From SURF-13 sp038924245 (GTDB lineage: Bacteria; Pseudomonadota; Gammaproteobacteria; SURF-13), in NCBI GenBank assembly GCA_038924245.1, contig JBCKVB010000002.1, positions 1-64,000 on the forward strand: a DNA stretch of 64,000 nucleotides, in the 5' to 3' direction. The translations under genes and the position numbers were made by a program. The notes below the pieces were generated by a model, which was not told the DNA's origin, did no database searches, and worked only from the letters and a program-made list of their open reading frames with translations. The first letter of the stretch is position 1, and each line of letters opens with the position of its first letter. Below, in pieces: positions 9,122 to 17,472 of the stretch.

Positions 9122-10432
9122 TTACTGTTTTGGCGGCGGTGGCAATATGCCGAAGGCCGGGTCGTTGCTATCGCCTTGGGCGAGAATCATGCTGTAGATG
9201 AAGGCGGGTACGGCGGTGCCTTTGCGGCCGTTCACGACGACCAGGGGTGTGCCTTCGATGCCATGTTTTTCGGCGAGCTCGATGTCCTCACGCAGTACAT
9301 TCCCGGTTTCGGGAGAGTTGACGCACGCCTCAAGCGACTTACGCTTGGCCGTGTCACCACCCGCGGCGATTTGCCAGATGCGCTCCAGGCTAAGGCGGCC
9401 TTGTTCGGCGAACATGGCGCCGCGCACGTGCGCGAATTCCGGCGTACCGTGCAAGCAAATCTGCACCTTGGCGCCGAGGCAACTGATGCCGCCGCCGTCA
9501 TGCCGCGCGTGCGGATTACATTGCGTGTCGAGCGGGTAGTGGCGCGACTCTTTCGTCCACGAACCGGCGGGGGTGATGCGCCGTATCTCTTGCAGCGCTT
9601 GTTCCATGTTTTTGCAGTGCGAGCAGCGGATGTCGGACCACTCGATGAGGTGTACCGGCGCAAGCGCCGGGCCGAAGCTCACGCGTTTTGGATCCGGCAT
9701 GCCGGGCAGGGACTTGGACTTGCGGTAGATATTGAGTGACGCGCTGGTCGCCTCTTGCACGCCTGGCGGCAGCGAGGTGAGGAATTCTTCCAGCGGCGGC
9801 CTTTGCACCACCGGCACCACGGCGCCTGTTTCTTGCGCCAAAGTGGAGAGCGGCGCCGTGGTCAGGTCTTTGACCGGCGTGCGCAGGCCGGGATAAATGA
9901 GCGCCGCCAGGGTGACCACGAGCACGCCACCCGTGAGCAGCATGGGCTGTCCCCAGCTTGTGCTTTCGGGTTTCAATTTGAAGAAGGCGAGATAAGCCGA
10001 ACCCCATACCAAAACATAAAACACGATACAGGTGGGGCAGAAGACCTTGATCGCCGCGCTGTAACCGAGCAACAGCAGGGCGATGAGCGCGCCCGCGCCG
10101 GTGACCAGGCGTAGCGCCTGAATGGTATCCGCGCCGGGCTGTGAGCGGCGCGCGCGCTGCCAGAGCAGTCCGGATAAAAGCAGCGTGACCACGCTCCAGG
10201 CCACGCCCCAGCCCGCAACGGGAATGCCGGTGTAGCGATGCACGTTCTCGCTCAGCGCCGAGTTCCATACTCCGGCGCAGTTGAACGTGGCGCTGAGGGT
10301 GCACAGCGGCGCGCTCCCGCCGCCGCGCATGACGACGAGCTCTATCCACTGATAAAGCGTCACGGCGAGCGCGGCCAGGCTGAGTACGATCAGCGCGATG
10401 GCGTAGCGTTTAACGGAGGAAGGATTCGTCAT
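9122..10432 (-). CDS. VKOR-DsbA fusion, disulfide-forming membrane protein
   Basis: A 436-residue two-part redox protein. The N-terminal 150 residues are a vitamin K epoxide reductase domain: several membrane helices, the loop cysteines C44 and C52, and the quinone-proximal pair C132-P-T-C135. The C-terminal part (from about residue 250) is a DsbA-like thioredoxin domain with C270-S-H-C273 and the cis-Pro region GIEGTPLVVV. By family knowledge, VKOR re-oxidises the attached DsbA domain using quinone, so the fusion would introduce disulfides into exported proteins. It stands alone and points toward the fba terminator. Confidence 0.9.
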   Translation of the reverse strand: MTNPSSVKRYAIALIVLSLAALAVTLYQWIELVVMRGGGSAPLCTLSATFNCAGVWNSALSENVHRYTGIPVAGWGVAWSVVTLLLSGLLWQRARRSQPGADTIQALRLVTGAGALIALLLLGYSAAIKVFCPTCIVFYVLVWGSAYLAFFKLKPESTSWGQPMLLTGGVLVVTLAALIYPGLRTPVKDLTTAPLSTLAQETGAVVPVVQRPPLEEFLTSLPPGVQEATSASLNIYRKSKSLPGMPDPKRVSFGPALAPVHLIEWSDIRCSHCKNMEQALQEIRRITPAGSWTKESRHYPLDTQCNPHARHDGGGISCLGAKVQICLHGTPEFAHVRGAMFAEQGRLSLERIWQIAAGGDTAKRKSLEACVNSPETGNVLREDIELAEKHGIEGTPLVVVNGRKGTAVPAFIYSMILAQGDSNDPAFGILPPPPKQ

Positions 10433-10546
10433 CGCTCAAGGAGTCAAACACATATTTAAACCAACACTCTAGCAGAGTCTTATAATGAGGTACAAGGGCC
10501 GTCATGTTAACGGAATGGCCAGGATGCGGAAAGGGAGCGGAAGCTG

Positions 10547-10942
10547 ATGGCGGGTACGGTGCTGGTCGCGTTGCTGACGTACATGCTGATGCTGTGGGCG
10601 TTTTTGCACCCCAAGCGGCGCGCGGTGCATGTGCCGGTGATGGTTTCGGTGATGCTGTTTGACCTCGCCATGCCGGTCTATCTGTATCTTACCAAGGACT
10701 GGTACCGGCGCTTGATTGAGGAGGGCGAGCTCACCTCGTTTTTGCTATGGACGCATTTTTTGCTGCTGACCATGCTGTACACCCTGTATATCATGCAGAT
10801 TAAAACCGCGTTGCGCCTGCTGCGCCGGGATGACAGCGCGCGCGCCGAGCACCGCGCGCAAGGCCAGGCGGTGCTGCTGGTGCGCGCCTTTGTAATATTC
10901 ACCGGTGCGCTGCTGGTGGAAGTGCCGCCCCCGCCCCTTTGA
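10547..10942 (+). CDS. Small integral membrane protein, function unknown
   Basis: A 131-residue protein with about four hydrophobic helices: residues 3-20, 27-45, 62-85 and a last one near 108-124. Between the third and fourth helices is a charged loop, RLLRRDDSARAEHRAQ. The start ATG 10547 follows GGGAGCGGAAGC, which offers a ribosome site. I do not recognise the family. The C-terminus (VPPPPL) is unusual and could be a decayed end. The stretch 10943-11064 after it holds a weak GC-rich hairpin (CCGCG 10998-11002 with CGCGG 11007-11011, then TTTCTTT) that may terminate it. Confidence 0.65.
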   Translation: MAGTVLVALLTYMLMLWAFLHPKRRAVHVPVMVSVMLFDLAMPVYLYLTKDWYRRLIEEGELTSFLLWTHFLLLTMLYTLYIMQIKTALRLLRRDDSARAEHRAQGQAVLLVRAFVIFTGALLVEVPPPPL

Positions 10943-11064
10943 GAACTGGCTAAACGGACGGGTTGGAATTATAATGAACGAAAACCCCGGCTGCGCACCG
11001 CGCGCTCGCGGTTTCTTTCAAGATGTCTACCGTTATGCTCGCACAGTGTGCGATGCGATCAGGC

Positions 11065-11098
11065 TTGACAAAGAATTAGACTTATACTTAGTCTAAGT
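11065..11098 (+). promoter_or_regulatory. Candidate promoter/operator before rubrerythrin
   Basis: TTGACA at 11065-11070 looks like a -35 box. It is followed by the interrupted palindrome TTAGACT-N7-AGTCTAA (11076-11096), which overlaps a perfect 13-base palindrome ACTTAGTCTAAGT (11086-11098). The AT-rich dyad looks like a Fur/PerR- or Rrf2-type site, which would suit a peroxide or iron response of rubrerythrin. The regulator is inferred, not identified. Confidence 0.5.
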
Positions 11099-11160
11099 TT
11101 AAACAACCACCACCGTCGAGGCGGTTTCGTCTATCCCCTAGCCCAATGTGAGGATGTGCT

Positions 11161-11370
11161 ATGCAACTCAAAGGCAGCAAAACCCATGAAAATCTGAAGT
11201 ACGCCTTCGCGGGCGAATCCCAGGCCAACCGCCGTTATCTGTACTTCGCCGCCAAGGCCGACGTGGAAGGCTACAACGACGTGTCCGCCGTGTTCCGCTC
11301 CACCGCGGAAGGCGAGACCGGCCACGCGCACGGCCACCTGGAGTACATGGAGGCCTGCGGCGATCCGGCC
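11161..11370 (+). pseudogene. rbr: Rubrerythrin, 5' part only
   Basis: The first 70 codons are clear rubrerythrin: MQLKGSKTHENLKYAFAGES, then ANRRYLYFAAKAD and FRSTAEGETGHAHGH, with the di-iron ligand residues of the first helices (E in AGES, E-x-x-H in AEGETGHAHGH). The match stops after EACGDPA at base 11370, about half way along a normal rubrerythrin of roughly 140 residues. The frame then runs on for only 18 unrelated codons. In many proteobacteria rubrerythrin, an Fe-S oxidoreductase and a DUF3501 gene form one operon, and here the DUF3501 3' end follows directly. Confidence 0.88.
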
Positions 11371-11558
11371 TGGAGCGCGAGAACGCGGAGAAGACTTCCT
11401 CGGTGCACTTTCTGCGCTTTGAGCTGACCCAGCCGATGATCGCCGCAGTGAAAAAGGGCGCCAACATCGCCGCCGGCATCGCGCATCCGGCCTATGATTA
11501 TCAAGTCCCTTCCATTGCGGATGACGTGCGCGCCGCGCTGGCGCGGGACCTGGATTAG
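11370..11558 (+). pseudogene. DUF3501 protein, 3' part only
   Basis: Starting at base 11370, a different frame from rubrerythrin reads LERENAEKTSSVHFLRFEL, followed by a C-terminal helix region ending ADDVRAALARDLD and a TAG stop (11556-11558). I recognise this as the last third of the DUF3501 family. It has no start codon of its own. The missing DNA would have held the rest of rubrerythrin, probably the Fe-S oxidoreductase, and the start of DUF3501. Whether the deletion is real or an assembly collapse cannot be told from the sequence. Confidence 0.8.
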
Positions 11559-12103
11559 TGTATCCCGCGCGCACAGTGGGGGGCGCGCTGCTGTGCGTGT
11601 TCATGGCTGCCGCGGCCTGGGCGGACAGAGAAGACCCGCTACGCCATGATGATGAAGACGGCGTGCGCTGGCAGGAGCAGGAAAAGCCGCTGCCCGCCTA
11701 CCCGCTGGAAGCCGGCCTGATAGAGGTCAAGCCCGACGGCGCGCGCGGGTCTTTTCAGTATCGTCTCGATACTGAATCGCTCAGCACCCATCCCGACGGC
11801 ATCGTCACCTATACGGTGATCGTGCAGTCGGACAGCGGCGCGCAAAATGTGTTGTTCGAGGGCATCCGCTGTTCCACCAAGGAGTACAAGACTTATGGTG
11901 TGGGCACAGCGGAACAACAGCTTCAACCCGTCAAGGAAACAAGCTGGCGCAAGATATACAACAAGGACCCGATACGCCACCGCATCGAGCTGTACACTTA
12001 CTACGTATGCGACGCCAACCAGTCGGTTCTGCCGCCCAAGCGCATCATCGAGCGCCTGCGCCATCCTGATAGAATACCTTCGCCTTATAACTCGGGCCCG
12101 TGA
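11558..12103 (+). CDS. CNP1-like family exported protein
   Basis: A 181-residue protein with an N-terminal signal sequence (hydrophobic residues about 7-19, cleavage likely after AAAWA). The mature part contains WQEQEKPLPAYPL, a beta-rich core (SLSTHPDGIVTYTVIV) and FEGIRCSTKEYKTYG, which match the CNP1-like family. No biochemical function is established that I know of. The GTG start at 11558 overlaps the DUF3501 stop (TAGTG), suggesting coupled translation in the original operon. The two mature cysteines (in GIRCS and YVCDAN) could form a disulfide. Confidence 0.8.
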   Translation: MYPARTVGGALLCVFMAAAAWADREDPLRHDDEDGVRWQEQEKPLPAYPLEAGLIEVKPDGARGSFQYRLDTESLSTHPDGIVTYTVIVQSDSGAQNVLFEGIRCSTKEYKTYGVGTAEQQLQPVKETSWRKIYNKDPIRHRIELYTYYVCDANQSVLPPKRIIERLRHPDRIPSPYNSGP

Positions 12104-12110
12104 TTGACCC

Positions 12111-13997
12111 ATGAGCCGCGCCTATGATGCTTCCGCGATAGAAGTACTGAGCGGCCTGGAGCCGGTGCGCCGTCGCCCCGGCATGTACACCGAGACCGAG
12201 CGCCCGAATCACCTGGCGCAGGAAGTCATAGACAACAGCGTGGACGAGGCGCTGGGCGGTTATGCAAAACACATCACTGTCACGCTGCACCAGGACGGCT
12301 CGCTTTCCGTGGCCGACGACGGACGCGGCATGCCGGTGGACATGCATCCTGAAGAAAAGCTGCCGGGGGTGGAGCTGATTCTCACGCGGTTGCACGCGGG
12401 CGGCAAGTTTTCCCATCAGACCTACCGTTATTCCGGCGGACTGCACGGCGTCGGCGTGTCGGTGGTGAACGCGCTGTCCAAAAAACTCGAAGTCTGGGTG
12501 CGCCGCGGCGGCAAGGAATACCACATGGCGTTCAAGTCCGGCGCCAAGGCGAGTGAACTCAAGGCGACGGGCGCGGTGGCGAAAAACCTCACCGGCAGCA
12601 CGGTGCGCTTCTGGCCCGAGGAACAATTTTTCGACACCACCAGATTTTCCGTCCCGCGCCTGAAACACCTGCTGCGCGCCAAGGCCGTGCTGTGCAGCGG
12701 CCTCAAGGTGAGTTTTACTGACGAGGCGAGCGGCGAAAGCGAGAGTTGGCATTACGAAGACGGCATCAAGAGTTATCTGAGCGCGGCGCTCAAGGGCGTT
12801 ACGACGACGCCCGATGAACCCTACACCGGCAGTCTCGCGGGCAATAACGAGACCGTGGACTGGGCCGTGACCTGGCTGCCGGAAGACGGCGACCTGGTCA
12901 CGGAAAGCTACGTCAATTTGATCCCCACCACGCAGGGCGGCACGCACGTCAACGGATTCCGCGGCGGCTTGACCGAGGCGTTGCGCGAGTTCTGCGAATT
13001 CAGGAACCTGCTGCCGCGCGGCGTGAAGCTCGCGCCGGAAGACGTGTGGGAGCGCTGCACCTATGTGCTGTCGGTGAAATTGCTTGAACCGCAGTTTACC
13101 GGCCAGACCAAGGAACGCCTCACCTCGCGCGAGTGCGCGGCGTTCGTCGGCGGCGTGGTGAAGGACAGTTTCAGTCTGTGGCTCAACCAGCACACCGTGC
13201 AGGGCGAGACCATCGCCAATCTCGCCATCGCCATCGCCGAGCGGCGTTTGCGCGCGGCCAAAACCGTGGTGCGCAAGAAAATCACCGGCGGCCCGGCGCT
13301 GCCCGGCAAGCTCGCGGATTGCGTTTCACAAGACCTCGCGCGCACCGAATTATTTCTGGTGGAAGGCGACTCGGCCGGCGGCTCCGCCAAGCAGGCGCGC
13401 GACCGTAACCATCAGGCGATACTGCCGCTACGCGGCAAGATCCTCAACACCTGGGAGGTGACCTCGGCGCAAGTCCTCGCCTCGCAAGAGGTGCACGACA
13501 TCGCGGTGGCCCTGGGCGTGGATCCCGGCTCGGCTGATTTAAGCGGCTTGCGTTACGGCAAGGTATGCATCCTGGCCGACGCCGATTCCGACGGCGCACA
13601 CATCGCAACCCTGCTGTGCGCGCTGTTCCTGCGCCATTTCCAGCCCTTGGTGGCGGCGGGCCATGTGCACGTCGCCATGCCGCCGCTGTACCGCATTGAT
13701 GCGGGCAAGGAAGTGTTTTACGCCCTGGACGAGGGCGAAAAACAGGGCGTGCTGGATCGCATCGCGGCGGAAAATATCAAAGGCAAGGTGAATATCCAGC
13801 GCTTCAAGGGCTTGGGTGAAATGAACCCGCGGCAGTTGCGCGAGACCACCATCGCGCCGGATACGCGCCGTCTGATTCAGTTGACGCTGGATGAGAGGGA
13901 TCAGGCGCCGAAGCTGCTCGACATGCTGCTCGCCAAAAAGCGCGCCGCCGACCGGCGCGAGTGGCTGGAACAAAAAGGCAACCTGGCCGAGGTGTAG
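12111..13997 (+). CDS. parE: DNA topoisomerase IV subunit B
   Basis: ATPase subunit of topoisomerase IV, which with ParC decatenates chromosomes. The 628-residue product has the GHKL ATP-binding motifs (EVIDNSVDEALGG, VADDGRGMPVD, GLHGVGVSVVNAL), the transducer region, and the Toprim metal motifs EGDSAGGSAKQ and ADADSDGAHI. The ending RRLIQLTLDERD is also ParE-like. Residue pattern and length (shorter than GyrB) favour ParE over GyrB. It starts seven bases after the CNP1-like gene. No parC is in the window. Confidence 0.95.
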   Translation: MSRAYDASAIEVLSGLEPVRRRPGMYTETERPNHLAQEVIDNSVDEALGGYAKHITVTLHQDGSLSVADDGRGMPVDMHPEEKLPGVELILTRLHAGGKFSHQTYRYSGGLHGVGVSVVNALSKKLEVWVRRGGKEYHMAFKSGAKASELKATGAVAKNLTGSTVRFWPEEQFFDTTRFSVPRLKHLLRAKAVLCSGLKVSFTDEASGESESWHYEDGIKSYLSAALKGVTTTPDEPYTGSLAGNNETVDWAVTWLPEDGDLVTESYVNLIPTTQGGTHVNGFRGGLTEALREFCEFRNLLPRGVKLAPEDVWERCTYVLSVKLLEPQFTGQTKERLTSRECAAFVGGVVKDSFSLWLNQHTVQGETIANLAIAIAERRLRAAKTVVRKKITGGPALPGKLADCVSQDLARTELFLVEGDSAGGSAKQARDRNHQAILPLRGKILNTWEVTSAQVLASQEVHDIAVALGVDPGSADLSGLRYGKVCILADADSDGAHIATLLCALFLRHFQPLVAAGHVHVAMPPLYRIDAGKEVFYALDEGEKQGVLDRIAAENIKGKVNIQRFKGLGEMNPRQLRETTIAPDTRRLIQLTLDERDQAPKLLDMLLAKKRAADRREWLEQKGNLAEV

Positions 13998-14060
13998 GCG
14001 TCAGGTTATTGCAGGTCAGGCTGCCAGACAGTCAACCTGATGCTGATGAATGCCATCGCC

Positions 14061-14147
14061 CACCCTCTCCCCAACCCTCTCCCGCCCTGCGGGAGAGGGG
14101 GATGTTCCCTCTCCCCGTTTGCGGGGAGAGGGCCAGGGAGAGGGGTG
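14061..14147. repeat. CCCTCTCCC/GGGAGAGGG nested hairpins
   Basis: Two adjacent stems, CCCTCTCCC (14075-14083) with GGGAGAGGG (14091-14099) and a second around 14107-14130, are enclosed by CACCCTCTCC and GGAGAGGGGTG. This kind of intergenic repeat is common in proteobacteria. It lies after parE, where it could stabilise or end transcripts. Confidence 0.8.
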
Positions 14148-14154
14148 AGTCATC

Positions 14155-14221
14155 GTAGATCAGGCTGCGAAGCTGCCTGACAATCTCTGTGTCACGGAGC
14201 GCTGCGCGCACCGTGACCTAC
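14155..14221. repeat. Two-hairpin GTAGGTC repeat after parE
   Basis: A 67-bp unit nearly identical (about four differences) to 18630-18696. It forms CAGGC/GCCTG and GTCACGG/CCGTGAC stems between GTAG and CTAC ends. The two copies lie beyond the ends of the yggT-to-pilU block. Confidence 0.85.
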
Positions 14222-14247
14222 GCGCTGAGTACTCATAAGTCAGTAGG

Positions 14248-14817
14248 TCAGGCGAGGCTGTTGCCCAGGCCGGTGAGCGGCGCCACCACCAGCATCAGCA
14301 AAAGCTGGAGGGCGATCAATACCGCGACCGGCGAGAAATCCAGACCGGAGATGGGCGGGATGTAGCGGCGCACGGGTTTGAGCAGCGGCTCGGTCAGGTC
14401 GTGCAGCAGCGCGGTGAGCGGATTGTAATCACCGGGCCTGACCCAGCTCAAAATCACCTGGATGATAATCCCGATCAGGAATATGTAAATCAGCAGTTGC
14501 AGCAGCCCCGCCAGCGCGAGCACCAGCAGGCCCGGCAGGCGCAACACGTGGCCCAGCGCGATGGCGGTGAGCGTAAGCTCCATCATCTTGAGCGCCAGCA
14601 GCAATAGCACGGAGGCGAGGTCTATGCCGAGCAGGCCAGGGATGATGCGGCGCAAGGGCTTGAGCGGCGGATTGGTGATCTTGACCAGAAATTGCGACAG
14701 CGGGTTGTAAAAATCCGCGCGCACCATCTGCAGCAACAGTCGCAGCATGACGGCGAGGATATACAACCCGAATACGGTTTGAATCAGATAGGCCGCGGCC
14801 TGGCCGAAATAATTCAT
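14248..14817 (-). CDS. yggT: YggT family membrane protein
   Basis: A 189-residue inner-membrane protein made of two YGGT repeats. Each repeat has a helix followed by a conserved loop: NPLSQFLVKITNPPLKPLRR in the first half and NPLTALLHDLTEPLLKPVRR in the second. The molecular role is not settled. Its ATG overlaps the proC stop (ATGA), so the two are translationally coupled. The order yggT-proC-yggS next to pilT is also found in Pseudomonas and other gammaproteobacteria. Confidence 0.92.
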   Translation of the reverse strand: MNYFGQAAAYLIQTVFGLYILAVMLRLLLQMVRADFYNPLSQFLVKITNPPLKPLRRIIPGLLGIDLASVLLLLALKMMELTLTAIALGHVLRLPGLLVLALAGLLQLLIYIFLIGIIIQVILSWVRPGDYNPLTALLHDLTEPLLKPVRRYIPPISGLDFSPVAVLIALQLLLMLVVAPLTGLGNSLA

Positions 14818-15638
14818 GCATCCCCCCCCAGTTGTTTGGCAAGTTCCACCGAACGCGCCTGTGCCGCCTTGAACGCGGCCTCGAATAATTCCCGCAACCC
14901 CCCCTGCTCCAATACCTTGAGCGCCTGTTCCGTGGTGCCGCCCTTAGACGTGACGCGCGCGCGCAGTTCGGCGGTGCTCTCATTGCTCTCCAGGGCGATC
15001 TTCGCCGCGCCGAAGGCGGTTTGCAGCGTCAGCAGGCGCGCGGTGGCGCGCGTCAGCCCCGCTTTTACCCCGGCTTCCTCCAGCGCCTCCATGACCAGGA
15101 AAAAATACGCGGGCCCGCTGCCGGACAGCGCGGTGACCGCGTCCATGAGCGTTTCGTCTTCCAGCCATACCGCGACGCCCACCGCGCGCAAAATACTCTC
15201 CGCCGCGCTCTTTTGCGCGTCACTGGTCAGGGCGTTGGCATACAACGCGCTGGCGCCGCTTTGCACTAGGGCGGGCGTATTCGGCATGGCGCGCACGATG
15301 GCCTGGCCGCCTCCGAGCCAGTGATCCAAATCCGCAATATGGACACCCGCGGCGATGGAAATAACCAGCGGCCGGGTTTGCAGCGCCCGCGGCGCGAGTT
15401 CGGTGGCGACCTGCTTTATCGCCTGCGGTTTCACCGCCAGCAGCCACACCGCGCTGTGTTGCGCCGCTTCCAGGTTGGACTGCGTGGTGTGCACGAAAAA
15501 GCGCTCGTGCAGGGCGGCGAGTTTCGCATTATCAGGATCAGAGACCCAGATGGCCTGGGCGTCATAGCCGTCAGCGATTAATCCGCCGATCAGGCTCGCC
15601 GCCATGTTCCCCCCGCCGATGAAGGCCATACTATGCAT
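14814..15638 (-). CDS. proC: Pyrroline-5-carboxylate reductase
   Basis: Last step of proline synthesis: reduces pyrroline-5-carboxylate with NAD(P)H. The 274-residue product has the Rossmann glycines IGGGNMAASLIGG near the start, VKPQAI in the nucleotide domain, and the C-terminal signature ALSGSGPAYFFLVMEAL with a downstream SKGGTTEQAL. I chose ATG 15638 because it places the Rossmann strand at the usual distance; an in-frame TTG at 15662 lies upstream. It overlaps yggT by four bases and follows yggS by 26. Confidence 0.95.
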   Translation of the reverse strand: MHSMAFIGGGNMAASLIGGLIADGYDAQAIWVSDPDNAKLAALHERFFVHTTQSNLEAAQHSAVWLLAVKPQAIKQVATELAPRALQTRPLVISIAAGVHIADLDHWLGGGQAIVRAMPNTPALVQSGASALYANALTSDAQKSAAESILRAVGVAVWLEDETLMDAVTALSGSGPAYFFLVMEALEEAGVKAGLTRATARLLTLQTAFGAAKIALESNESTAELRARVTSKGGTTEQALKVLEQGGLRELFEAAFKAAQARSVELAKQLGGDA

Positions 15639-15664
15639 GGTAAGTGTTCCTGTTTCTTGCAAGT

Positions 15665-16372
15665 TTAACGCATTTTGGCGCGCGCGCCGAAAATGGCCGT
15701 GCCCACGCGCACCAAAGTCGCGCCTTCGGCTATCGCCGCCTCCACGTTATCCGACATGCCCATGGATAAGGTATCGAGATGCCATCCTTGCGCATCAAGC
15801 TCATGGTATGCCTGGTGCAGCTTATGAAAAGCGCTGCGCTGCGTATTAAAGTCCGGCGTCGGCGCAGGCAGCGTCATGAGTCCGCGCAATCTCAAGCGCG
15901 GCAGCCGCGCCACCGCGCGCGCCAGCTCCGGCAGCTCATCCAGCGTGGTTCCCGCCTTGGTGGCCTCGCCGCTTACGTTGACCTGCAAGCAGATGTTGAG
16001 AGGTACCAATGATTCAGGGCGCTGCTCGCTCAAGCGCCGGGCTATGCCTAAGCGATCAATGCTGTGCACCCAGCTAAAATGCGCGGCGATGAGTCTGGTT
16101 TTATTACTTTGTACCGGACCGATAAAGTGCCACTCAATGCCGCGATCCATAAGTCTAGGGTCAGTTATTTTAGCAAGCGCCTCCTGCACATAGTTTTCCC
16201 CGAAGCGCGTAAGCTCGGTCTTGAGCGCCGCCTCGATATACTCCACCGGGCAGGATTTACTGACCGCGACGATGTCTGCCGAACCGGGCGCGCGGCCGTA
16301 TGCCGCCTCGGCCTTGGCGATACGTAGTCTCAGCGCTGCGATGCGTTCGGCGATCAGGGTGGTTGCGTCCAT
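15665..16372 (-). CDS. yggS: YggS/PLPBP family pyridoxal-phosphate homeostasis protein
   Basis: A 235-residue PLP-binding protein of the alanine-racemase-like fold, thought to buffer cellular pyridoxal phosphate. The PLP-lysine motif is VAVSKSCP near residues 35-42 (Lys in AVSK). Further family motifs are GENYVQEA, WHFIGPVQSNKT, and the C-terminal LSMGMSDNVEAAIAEGATLVR split over the phosphate-binding loop. Length is typical. It is divergent from pilT with about 49 bp between starts. Confidence 0.94.
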   Translation of the reverse strand: MDATTLIAERIAALRLRIAKAEAAYGRAPGSADIVAVSKSCPVEYIEAALKTELTRFGENYVQEALAKITDPRLMDRGIEWHFIGPVQSNKTRLIAAHFSWVHSIDRLGIARRLSEQRPESLVPLNICLQVNVSGEATKAGTTLDELPELARAVARLPRLRLRGLMTLPAPTPDFNTQRSAFHKLHQAYHELDAQGWHLDTLSMGMSDNVEAAIAEGATLVRVGTAIFGARAKMR

Positions 16373-16421
16373 GACGGTTAAGCGTTACCTTAAACAGACT
16401 TAAGAATAAAAAGGGCACACG

Positions 16422-17459
16422 ATGGATATCGCCGAACTGCTGGCCTTCAGCGTTAAAAACAACGCCTCCGATCTGCACCTCTCTGCGGGCATGCCGCCTA
16501 TGATCCGCGTGGACGGCGATATGCGCAAGATCAATGTGCCGCCGCTGGAGCACAAACAAGTGCACGCGCTGGTGTACGATATCATGAACGACAAGCAGCG
16601 CAAGGATTACGAGGAATTTCTGGAAACCGATTTTTCGTTTGAAATTCCCGGCCTGGCGCGCTTCCGCGCCAACGCCTTCAACCATCTGCGTGGCGCGGGC
16701 GCGGTGTTCCGCACCATTCCCTCCAAGATCAAGACCCTGGAAGAGTTGGGTTGTCCGCCGATCTTCAAGGAGATCGCCGATCAGATACGCGGCATTGCAC
16801 TGGTTACCGGCCCCACCGGCTCGGGCAAGTCTACCACGCTCGCGGCCATGGTTAATTACATCAACGAGACGCGCCACGAGCACATCCTCACCATAGAAGA
16901 TCCGATTGAATTCGTGCACGAAAGCAAAAACTGCCTCATCAATCAGCGCGAGGTGCACCGCGACACGCTGGGCTTCAACGAGGCGCTACGTTCATCCACG
17001 CGCGAAGACCCGGACGTGATTCTGGTGGGCGAGCTGCGCGATCTTGAAACCATCCGCCTCGCGCTCACCGCCGCCGAGACCGGTCACCTGGTATTCGCCA
17101 CGCTGCACACCAGTTCCGCGGCCAAGACCATAGACCGCATCATAGACGTGTTCCCAGCGGCGGAGAAAGACATGGTACGGACGATGTTTTCAGAATCCTT
17201 GCGCGCGGTTATTTCTCAGGTGCTGTTGAAAAGGCCGGGCGGCGGGCGCATCGCTGCGTGGGAGGTCATGATCGGCACGCCCGCGATCCGCAATCTGATC
17301 CGCGAAAACAAGGTGGCACAGATGTACTCCGCGATTCAGACCGGGCAGGCGATTGGCATGCAGACGCTCGATCAATATTTGCAGGGGCTGGTGGCCAAGA
17401 ATCTGGTGAGCAAGGCCGAGGCGCGTAATTACGCGGCCAGCAAAGAAACCTTCAAATAA
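16422..17459 (+). CDS. pilT: Type IV pilus retraction ATPase PilT
   Basis: Hexameric ATPase that powers pilus retraction in twitching motility. The 345-residue product shows ASDLHLSAG near the start, Walker A GPTGSGKST, the Asp box ILTIEDPIEF, Walker B DPDVILVGELRD, the His box HLVFATLHTSSA, and the AIRNLIRE motif near residue 287 that is typical of PilT and needed for retraction. It is followed 13 bases later by pilU. A pilR-like gene and chpC elsewhere in the window belong to the same motility machinery. Confidence 0.97.
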   Translation: MDIAELLAFSVKNNASDLHLSAGMPPMIRVDGDMRKINVPPLEHKQVHALVYDIMNDKQRKDYEEFLETDFSFEIPGLARFRANAFNHLRGAGAVFRTIPSKIKTLEELGCPPIFKEIADQIRGIALVTGPTGSGKSTTLAAMVNYINETRHEHILTIEDPIEFVHESKNCLINQREVHRDTLGFNEALRSSTREDPDVILVGELRDLETIRLALTAAETGHLVFATLHTSSAAKTIDRIIDVFPAAEKDMVRTMFSESLRAVISQVLLKRPGGGRIAAWEVMIGTPAIRNLIRENKVAQMYSAIQTGQAIGMQTLDQYLQGLVAKNLVSKAEARNYAASKETFK

Positions 17460-17472
17460 AAAGGCTCAAGCG

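Noticed and set aside
11371..11424. Complete small protein made of rubrerythrin start plus 18 new residues
   Set aside because: The added residues are the out-of-frame reading of DUF3501 and would leave half a four-helix bundle.
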